A program made the position numbers and the translations under genes. The notes below the pieces were generated by a model. That model saw only the letters and a list, made by a program, of their open reading frames with translations, had not been told where the DNA came from and did not search any database. 21,470 nt of DNA from positions 1 through 21,470 of the forward strand of contig CAZPCA010000030.1 of NCBI GenBank assembly GCA_964584995.1, in the 5' to 3' direction. Every line of letters starts with the position of its first letter. The first letter of the stretch is position 1. Origin of the DNA: JAJTFW01 sp964584995 (lineage in GTDB: Bacteria; Bacteroidota; Bacteroidia; AKYH767-A; OLB10). This document shows positions 16,265 through 21,470 of this stretch, one piece after another.

Positions 16265-17227
16265 TTATTTTTTCGTTGAATGATAGGCGGCAAACTTATC
16301 CTGCTGTGCCTTGTATTCCTCGGGCCTCAGCGGAACAAATCCTACTGCTTTTGTTAGTTCCGACGCACTGGCGAGGTAGAAGTCCACAAAGCTTACCACT
16401 TCAGGGCGTTGTACGGCTTTGGAATTCACATAGATGAACAATGGTCGGCTCAGCGGAGCGTAGGTTTTGTCTAAAACGGTGGCTTCACTGGGTAAGACCG
16501 GACCTTTGCCGTTGGCATCGTTTTCATCGTCGATCGCTACTGCTTTGAGCTTCGCCTGATTCTCTTTGTAATACGCAAGTCCGAAGAAGCCCAGGGCGTT
16601 CTTGTCTCCGGAAACGCCCTGCACCAATACGTTGTCGTCTTCGCTGCCGGTGTAATCGCCGCGGCTTGAATGACTCTTGCCGACGATGGCTTCCGTGAAA
16701 TAATCATAGGTCCCCGATTCTACGCCCGCACCGTAAAGATGGATTTCCTCTTTTGGCCACTCAGAACGGATCTGGTTCCAGTATTTTATTTTCCCTTGTG
16801 CTTCAGGCTCCCATATTTTTTTGAGTTCTGCCACCGTCATGGAGCTCACCCAGTTGTTTTCAGGGTGAACCACTACCACGAGTCCGTCATAAGCCACTTC
16901 CAATTCCACATAATCGATATTGTTCTCTTTACACTGTGCAATCTCTTCTTCTTTGATAGCACGTGACGCATCGTTGATATCGATTTCTCCGCGCGAAAAC
17001 TTCTTGAATCCACCACCTGTACCGGATAAGCCAACCGTCACCTTTACTTCAGGCTGTTCAGAGCGGAATTCTTCTGCTGCTGCTTCTGAGATTGGATAAA
17101 CGGTGCTGGAGCCGTCAATACTGATACTGCCTTGTAGGGGCGCCTGGGTGTCTTCGGTCGAGGCTTCCTGTTTACTTCCGCAGGCTACAGCCAGGAACAG
17201 TAAACTTGCAAGGATGATTTTGTTCAT
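16265..17227 (-). CDS. pstS: Phosphate-binding lipoprotein PstS
   Basis: The periplasmic phosphate receptor of the Pst system, 320 residues. The signal peptide ends in lipobox LAVAC with C16 lipidated, so it is membrane-anchored rather than soluble as in E. coli. Phosphate-contact motifs are IDGSSTVYPI (37-46), SGTGGGF (68-74), DINDASRAI (83-91) and YGAGVESGTYDYF (family R/D-S-G-T loop). GALGFFG-type sequence (NALGFFGLAYY) and FVPLRPEEY near the end are also typical. It is preceded by PHO-box-like repeats and a plausible promoter (17273-17329), and followed by a hairpin before pstC. Confidence 0.97.
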   Translation of the reverse strand: MNKIILASLLFLAVACGSKQEASTEDTQAPLQGSISIDGSSTVYPISEAAAEEFRSEQPEVKVTVGLSGTGGGFKKFSRGEIDINDASRAIKEEEIAQCKENNIDYVELEVAYDGLVVVVHPENNWVSSMTVAELKKIWEPEAQGKIKYWNQIRSEWPKEEIHLYGAGVESGTYDYFTEAIVGKSHSSRGDYTGSEDDNVLVQGVSGDKNALGFFGLAYYKENQAKLKAVAIDDENDANGKGPVLPSEATVLDKTYAPLSRPLFIYVNSKAVQRPEVVSFVDFYLASASELTKAVGFVPLRPEEYKAQQDKFAAYHSTKK

Positions 17228-17272
17228 AGAGGTGTGTTTTTATTAGGTTGGTTTTACGCTCGTTTCAGAACC

Positions 17273-17300
17273 CAAAGTGATTAAGAAAATGTTGCGTCAA
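17273..17300 (-). promoter_or_regulatory. Candidate pstS promoter (TTG / TCACTTTG)
   Basis: On the minus strand TTGACG (17300-17295) is followed, 17 bases after its TTG, by TCACTTTG (17280-17273), one mismatch from TAnnTTTG. The implied leader to the ATG at 17227 is roughly 40 bases. Confidence 0.45.
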
Positions 17301-17312
17301 CATGTTTTTAAT

Positions 17313-17329
17313 GTTAAGCAATCGTTAAG
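17313..17329 (-). promoter_or_regulatory. PHO-box-like direct repeat upstream of pstS
   Basis: On the minus strand CTTAAC occurs at 17329-17324 and again at 17318-17313, 11 bp apart. A further CTTAAT lies in phase at 17285-17280 (44 bp from the first). Eleven-base spacing of (C)TTAACA-like half-sites is the hallmark of PhoB/PhoP binding sites in other phyla. The identification is inferred from spacing, half-site and position upstream of pstS. Confidence 0.5.
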
Positions 17330-17333
17330 ACTG

Positions 17334-17364
17334 CAAAATAAAAAAGCCCCCTGTACAGGAGGCT
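17334..17364 (-). terminator. Rho-independent terminator of the beta-helix lipoprotein gene
   Basis: On the minus strand AGCCTCCTG and CAGGGGGCT (17364-17356 with 17353-17345) pair as a 9-bp stem with one G-U pair, followed by TTTTTATTTT. It lies about 20 bp after the stop at 17386, so pstS needs its own promoter. Confidence 0.88.
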
Positions 17365-17385
17365 TTCTTTATAAAAAGCTGTTAA

Positions 17386-18774
17386 TTAATAATTTGTGTT
17401 CTGAGGGTCCCAGTTGGCCCAGCCGCTGGTCCAATCTGTACTACCGAACGCGCCACGAAAGGAAACGACCTCCATGCCGGACAGATTGCTGTTGGAGAAA
17501 TCTGCACCGCTCAAGAGAATTGAGCTGCTCAATGGCAGGAAATTAGGAGTGCTTGCGTAGGGCGCAGTAGTCAGATTAGAATTGTCGAATTGGACGCTGT
17601 TGCCAAATCCGCTTGTGCTGAACCAGGAAGTGACATTGAAGGTGGAGCTGCTGCCTACGGTCAATGGAGCATTGCAGGTAGCGACGATGGTGTTGCGGAT
17701 CTGTAGTGCATCGGATGTAGCATTCCCTTCGCAGGCGGAACCATCAAGAAGCAATCCCACCGGGTAGCCGGAGATAAGGGAATTGTAAATGCATGTCTGC
17801 GTGTTACGGCGAAGGTGTGCGCCTCTTTTGAAATTGGAATTTACGGTAGCGGAGGTGTCTTGCTTCGGGCCGAATACACTGATATTGGAGAATATGGCTT
17901 TAGTATTCGGTGTTAGCGCTGATCCGGCGGCATCATTGTCGGATTCGAATGCATTGGAGCCACTGACGTCAGCGATGTTGGGATCTCTGAGTACAACAGC
18001 AAATTGTACTTTTCCTATGTAACCGTTGTCTGTATCGAGATCGTCATCGGTGGTCTTGAAGGAGATGATCTTTTTCAGGTTAACAGTGCCGCCGAACATT
18101 TCATACGAGTCGTCACCACAGAAAGAGACCTGAATATTCTCTACTGTAGTGGCATTGCCGACACCGCCCAAGGTGAGGCCATTGATTTCCTGATTGGGCT
18201 GAAATGGAATTCCAGCGAATTCTATGCGAACATATTTCAACACGCCTGAATTGTCGGCAGCATCGTTGCCGCCATACAAGGCATCGGGGCCACCTTCAAT
18301 TTGTCCTTCGCCACCGGCCAGGTTGACAGGGGCTTTGCCACAGATGATGAGTCCGCCCCAATCGCCGGGATTTCTGGATCCTGCTGCTTCTGCTGAAGTG
18401 AAGACAATCGGGTTGGAAGCTGTGCCGCTTGCATTGATCTTTCCGCCACGCTTGATGATGAGTGTGCCCTTAGAGACTTTGTCACCTTTGATGATAGTGC
18501 CTGCCGGAATGGTAAGGGTAGCACCTTCTTCTACGTAAACAAATCCTTTTAAAAGGTATTTCTTGCTGCTCTCAAAAGTTGTGTTGGTCGCAGTGCTTCC
18601 TTCTACTTGTACGGTTCCATCGCCGAGCGTTGTGAGGGTGAATCCTGTGCCGACCGGAGCAGGAGTAGGCGTAGAATCGTCATCTTTCTTGCAGGAACTG
18701 AGCAGGGAGACAATGAGACCCATAGCAACTAAAATCGGGGTACTGAGCTTGATAAGCTGTTGTTTGTTTTTCAT
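17386..18774 (-). CDS. Surface lipoprotein with beta-helix-like repeats, partner of the TonB-dependent receptor
   Basis: A lipoprotein of 462 residues from the ATG at 18774; an in-frame ATG at 18801 would only add a charged tail ahead of the signal peptide. The lipobox LSSC places C28 at the mature N-terminus, followed by KKDDDS, a charged run like the export signals that send Bacteroidota lipoproteins to the cell surface. After a Pro/Thr linker, the body (from ~70) is rich in short Val/Ile strands and Gly/Asn turns: YVEEGATLTIPAGTIIKG, KRGGKINASG, PIVFTSAEAAGSRNPGDWGG, DDSYEMFGGTVNLK, TTDDDLDTDNGY. This suggests a right-handed parallel beta-helix. Four acidic runs could bind cations. It lies between the receptor and pstS, with its own PHO-box-like upstream region. 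Its role in phosphate or phospho-ester capture is inferred from context only. Confidence 0.9.
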   Translation of the reverse strand: MKNKQQLIKLSTPILVAMGLIVSLLSSCKKDDDSTPTPAPVGTGFTLTTLGDGTVQVEGSTATNTTFESSKKYLLKGFVYVEEGATLTIPAGTIIKGDKVSKGTLIIKRGGKINASGTASNPIVFTSAEAAGSRNPGDWGGLIICGKAPVNLAGGEGQIEGGPDALYGGNDAADNSGVLKYVRIEFAGIPFQPNQEINGLTLGGVGNATTVENIQVSFCGDDSYEMFGGTVNLKKIISFKTTDDDLDTDNGYIGKVQFAVVLRDPNIADVSGSNAFESDNDAAGSALTPNTKAIFSNISVFGPKQDTSATVNSNFKRGAHLRRNTQTCIYNSLISGYPVGLLLDGSACEGNATSDALQIRNTIVATCNAPLTVGSSSTFNVTSWFSTSGFGNSVQFDNSNLTTAPYASTPNFLPLSSSILLSGADFSNSNLSGMEVVSFRGAFGSTDWTSGWANWDPQNTNY

Positions 18775-18798
18775 ACGATAAATGGTTTTTTCCTTGTG

Positions 18799-18806
18799 CA
18801 AGATTA
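18799..18806 (-). promoter_or_regulatory. Candidate -7 box of the lipoprotein gene
   Basis: TAATCTTG on the minus strand is one mismatch from TAnnTTTG and lies 24 bp before the ATG at 18774. A TTAACA half-site (18832-18827) is 20 bp upstream, where a -33 box would be, as expected for an activator-dependent promoter. Confidence 0.4.
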
Positions 18807-18826
18807 TGTGTGTATTTTGTCGCTAT

Positions 18827-18855
18827 TGTTAATTCAGTTTGAATTAAATGTTAAG
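18827..18855 (-). promoter_or_regulatory. PHO-box-like half-sites with an 8-bp palindrome upstream of the lipoprotein gene
   Basis: On the minus strand CTTAACA (18855-18849) and TTAACA (18832-18827) are spaced exactly 22 bp, two 11-bp turns. The first half-site matches the CTTAACATT of the pstS site. Between them lies a perfect inverted repeat TTAATTCA-gtt-TGAATTAA (18829-18847), which could be a separate dyad operator. Confidence 0.45.
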
Positions 18856-18871
18856 TGTGTAGGCGTAACAT

Positions 18872-18904
18872 AAAAAAGAGGATACGGTAGCATCCTCTTT
18901 TTTT
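18872..18904. terminator. Rho-independent terminator of the TonB-dependent receptor gene
   Basis: AGAGGAT (18877-18883) and ATCCTCT (18892-18898) form a stem with an 8-nt loop, flanked by A6 on the left and T7 on the right, so it can work in both directions. On the minus strand it lies about 20 bp after the receptor stop codon. Confidence 0.88.
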
Positions 18905-18921
18905 GACGGGTGTAGGACCGA

Positions 18922-21470
18922 TCAATAGCGTACCACTATTCCAAGTGTGTAATAGGTCCCCCTATTGAAAGAGTATATCAATTCATCGTTTTCACTGAGT
19001 GTGCCGTTCTCGTCAGAATCCTGACGAAGCACTACTGCCTGATTGAGGATATCCTGTACTCCTGCCCTTACTTCCAGGTGTTCTCCAAAACTTTTGGTGA
19101 CCGATACATCGATGACATTTCTGGGCAACTCGTATACATCCGGTGTTCCTTCGGTTCCTACCACAAACAATCTTCTTCCGATGACATTGTACTGGAGGTT
19201 CGCCTGCAATTGTCTTTCCTTGTCGGTGTAAAATAGTCCGGCATTGACAACATAGGGCGATTGTCCCATCATGATGCGTTCGCGGTCCTGACCAACAGCC
19301 GAATTTCCGAGATTGACCCTGCTGTAGATGACCGAAGCATTGGTGCTCAGGCCAAGTCGGCTTAAGAATCCCGTTTCAAAATAAGACGACATTGTTTTGC
19401 GTAATTCCAACTCTGCTCCTGTGCTGAAGGCAGAAAGTGCGTTGCGGAACTCGAAGTTCCTGGTGCCTCCTGATCCCGCTCCCGGCTTGAAGTATTGCTC
19501 AATGGGATCCAGGAAGTATTTGTAGAATAGGCCGATCGAAATCAATTCTCCCGCTGCGGGGTAAAGTTCGTACCGCGCGTCGAAGTTGTGGATTGAAGGT
19601 GTTTTCAATTCCGGATTGCCGAAAAGTACATTGTTGAAGATGAAATCATAATAGGCGAAGGGGGCGATTTCTCGAAACTCTGGCCTGTTGACTGTTTTGG
19701 CATAGGCTAAGCGAACGAGTGCTTTAGTAGTGAGGTTGTAGCTGAAATTGAAAGACGGCAGCAGGCTTAGAATGGGATTGTCCACGATGAGTGGCCGGCC
19801 ATTGTTGTCGGCACTGGCGAGGTATTGACGGTTGAACTCGTAACGTATGCCACCTGAAAGGGTGATGCGTTCGGTCAGTGGGATGGTGGTGCCCAGGTAG
19901 GAGGCAACAAGCGAATTTTCGGCATCGTAGCGGTCTGTACCGTTGGTGCCTTCGTCCAATGAAAATCCGGTGCTATCGTTGAAATTATTGCTGTCAAAGA
20001 CCTGGTCAAGCGGCAACTCCAGCAAATTGTTGTCGAATTTGTCTACCCGGGATTTCGTATAGGCCAACCAGCGTGCGCTGAAGGTCCTGGATTTTTTTTC
20101 CACATAAACACCCGTCCTTAACTTTATTTTCCGGGTCTCACTCAGTGAGGCGATTTCCTGTTCGGCATTGACGGTTGACATGAGTAAGGTTTCGTCAAGT
20201 GTCGAATAGAATCTTCCGGCATCTTGTTGTGATGCGGTTGTATTCACCTGTATGAAATAGGTAGGTGAGTTGTCGACCAGACTTCTGAAGGTGCGTATAC
20301 GCCGGTAATCCGGTTCGTTGGTATGCGTGCTACTGTATCCGCTTGTCCAGTTAATTCTGGTTTTATTCTGGTTGAAATCATGGGAGCCGGAAAGTTGTCC
20401 GCTGTACACCTTGCGCTCAAAGTAGCGGAAAGCATAATTGCGTACATCGTTGCCCTCTTCTAGATTGTATCCCGTGCGCAGTGTAGTGGCGTTGGAGCCG
20501 CTCTGGTTATAGAGGTTTTTGAATTCGATCTTATGGCTAGGATGGAGCAGGAAGCTGAAATTGCTGAGCATACCCAGCGATACCCTGTTGATGGATGTGT
20601 TATCCGAGAAATTGTAAATGGTATCGCTGATGTTGTTGACAACATCGAATTGGTTGTAGTTGATGTTCTCCGCTATACGTGTTTCGTTGGTGTTGCTGTA
20701 GTTGATAGCTGTAAGGTTGCCGGCCTGGACCTTCCCCAGATTGAATCTTTTTGCGAATGAAATTTGATACCGTTGGTCGATGGGGGCTGATTGCTCACGG
20801 GCAATCCAGGTATTGGGAAGACTTTTTGCAAGTTCCACTTGTTCTGAAGTGGAAAGACCGGAAATACTGGAAGGGAAATTCCCGGGTAAATCACGACTTC
20901 CATTGTCCATACCCAGCCAATCCGTCTTGCTGAGGGATGCCCTGTTGAAAGACTTGAATGTGGTGTTGCTTCGAATTCCGATACTGCTGCCTGCACTCAC
21001 AAAATCTTCGTCAGGAATGTTCTTGGTATATACTTTGACGACGCCACCAGCGAATTCACCCGGAAGTTCAGGTGCTCCGGTTTTGTAGATCAACACGCGT
21101 TCCAGCATAGCGCTCGGTATAATGTCAAATGAAAAGGCTTTCTTATCGGGTTCAGCACTGGGAGCAAAAGCATCGTTCAGCAGAACTGCATTGTAGCGTT
21201 CACTTAGTCCTCTAACAACAATGAACCTGTCTTCCATGATGGTCACTCCGGGCAGTCGTTTGATGACATCCGCGGCACTTCGGTCCTGTGTCTTGCTGAT
21301 TTGCTGGCTGGATACGCCATTCACTATCTGCTCTGATTTTCGCATTTCCGCCAACACAGCGTTTTCCGTATTGGTAATCCGGGTTGCTACCACTTCGGCA
21401 TCCTTGAGATTCTGGGTGTTATTGCTGAGTTTATAGTCGAGGGTAGTGGTTTTGCCTGCCTGTATAACAA
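18922..21470 (-). CDS. TonB-dependent outer-membrane receptor (5' end beyond right edge)
   Basis: The frame is open to the window edge, giving 849 codons with the stop; the apparent GTG at 21393 is an internal Val codon, since 25 further in-frame codons precede it. Those residues (KTTTLDYKLSN... then LKDAEVVATR) look like the end of a carboxypeptidase-regulatory-like domain. The plug follows: QDRSAADVIKRLPGVTI, FIVVRGLSERYNAVLLND, and the ELPGEFAGGVVKVYTKN region. The remainder is a 22-strand-type beta-barrel ending in GIVVRY, with the terminal aromatic residue typical of outer-membrane proteins. It imports a ligand using TonB energy. Its place upstream of the lipoprotein and pst genes suggests phosphate-related cargo. 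There is no SusD-like partner, and the family-level substrate is unknown. Confidence 0.93.
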   Translation of the reverse strand, partial: VIQAGKTTTLDYKLSNNTQNLKDAEVVATRITNTENAVLAEMRKSEQIVNGVSSQQISKTQDRSAADVIKRLPGVTIMEDRFIVVRGLSERYNAVLLNDAFAPSAEPDKKAFSFDIIPSAMLERVLIYKTGAPELPGEFAGGVVKVYTKNIPDEDFVSAGSSIGIRSNTTFKSFNRASLSKTDWLGMDNGSRDLPGNFPSSISGLSTSEQVELAKSLPNTWIAREQSAPIDQRYQISFAKRFNLGKVQAGNLTAINYSNTNETRIAENINYNQFDVVNNISDTIYNFSDNTSINRVSLGMLSNFSFLLHPSHKIEFKNLYNQSGSNATTLRTGYNLEEGNDVRNYAFRYFERKVYSGQLSGSHDFNQNKTRINWTSGYSSTHTNEPDYRRIRTFRSLVDNSPTYFIQVNTTASQQDAGRFYSTLDETLLMSTVNAEQEIASLSETRKIKLRTGVYVEKKSRTFSARWLAYTKSRVDKFDNNLLELPLDQVFDSNNFNDSTGFSLDEGTNGTDRYDAENSLVASYLGTTIPLTERITLSGGIRYEFNRQYLASADNNGRPLIVDNPILSLLPSFNFSYNLTTKALVRLAYAKTVNRPEFREIAPFAYYDFIFNNVLFGNPELKTPSIHNFDARYELYPAAGELISIGLFYKYFLDPIEQYFKPGAGSGGTRNFEFRNALSAFSTGAELELRKTMSSYFETGFLSRLGLSTNASVIYSRVNLGNSAVGQDRERIMMGQSPYVVNAGLFYTDKERQLQANLQYNVIGRRLFVVGTEGTPDVYELPRNVIDVSVTKSFGEHLEVRAGVQDILNQAVVLRQDSDENGTLSENDELIYSFNRGTYYTLGIVVRY

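Noticed and set aside
21391..21393. GTG as the start of the TonB-dependent receptor
   Set aside because: Twenty-five further codons are open to the window edge and resemble the end of a carboxypeptidase-regulatory-like domain, so the gene is truncated by the edge.

Overview
The window looks like chromosome from a member of the Bacteroidota, probably from the Chitinophagales/Saprospirales side, although the rank below phylum is an inference. The indications are a giant secreted protein with GEVEDY and SprB-type repeats, a TonB-dependent receptor that follows a carboxypeptidase-regulatory-like segment, a lipoprotein starting SCKKDDD, -7 promoter boxes of the TAnnTTTG type, mostly SD-less starts, and an unusually long Lgt with the GRLGCQ...GDGDWG signature. 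I found no tRNA, rRNA, CRISPR array, insertion sequence or phage gene.

Layout. (1) 1-4825, minus: one reading frame of at least 1608 codons for a modular secreted surface protein. It runs off the left edge inside near-identical 67-residue Asp-rich repeats. (2) 5010-6595, minus: nth (endonuclease III), a 78-residue protein, and an ECF-type sigma factor with an unusually strong Shine-Dalgarno sequence. A terminator hairpin separates the sigma unit from nth. (3) 6861-7961, plus: an exported PD40/TolB-like beta-propeller protein, convergent with (4) 7978-9618, minus: a family-5 (OppA/DppA-type) solute-binding lipoprotein. (5) 9695-12987, plus: a tight cluster of mtaB, an lgt-like gene and suhB. 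Its promoter faces that of the solute-binding protein, and both genes look leaderless. (6) 12996-21470, minus: a phosphate-scavenging locus. In transcription order it holds a TonB-dependent receptor (5' end outside the window), a beta-helix-like surface lipoprotein, pstS, pstC, pstA, pstB and phoU.

How the genes work together. The last 8.5 kb reads as a path across both membranes. The receptor and lipoprotein would act at the outer membrane, PstS in the periplasm, PstCA with PstB at the inner membrane, and PhoU as the brake. Two intergenic regions in this locus (before pstS and before the lipoprotein gene) share CTTAACATT-type repeats spaced by 11 or 22 bp, which resemble PHO boxes. This supports co-regulation by phosphate, but PhoB/PhoR are not in the window. 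The pairing of receptor and lipoprotein with Pst, with no SusD-like protein, is the most interesting candidate system here. The sigma factor with its tiny downstream partner is second.
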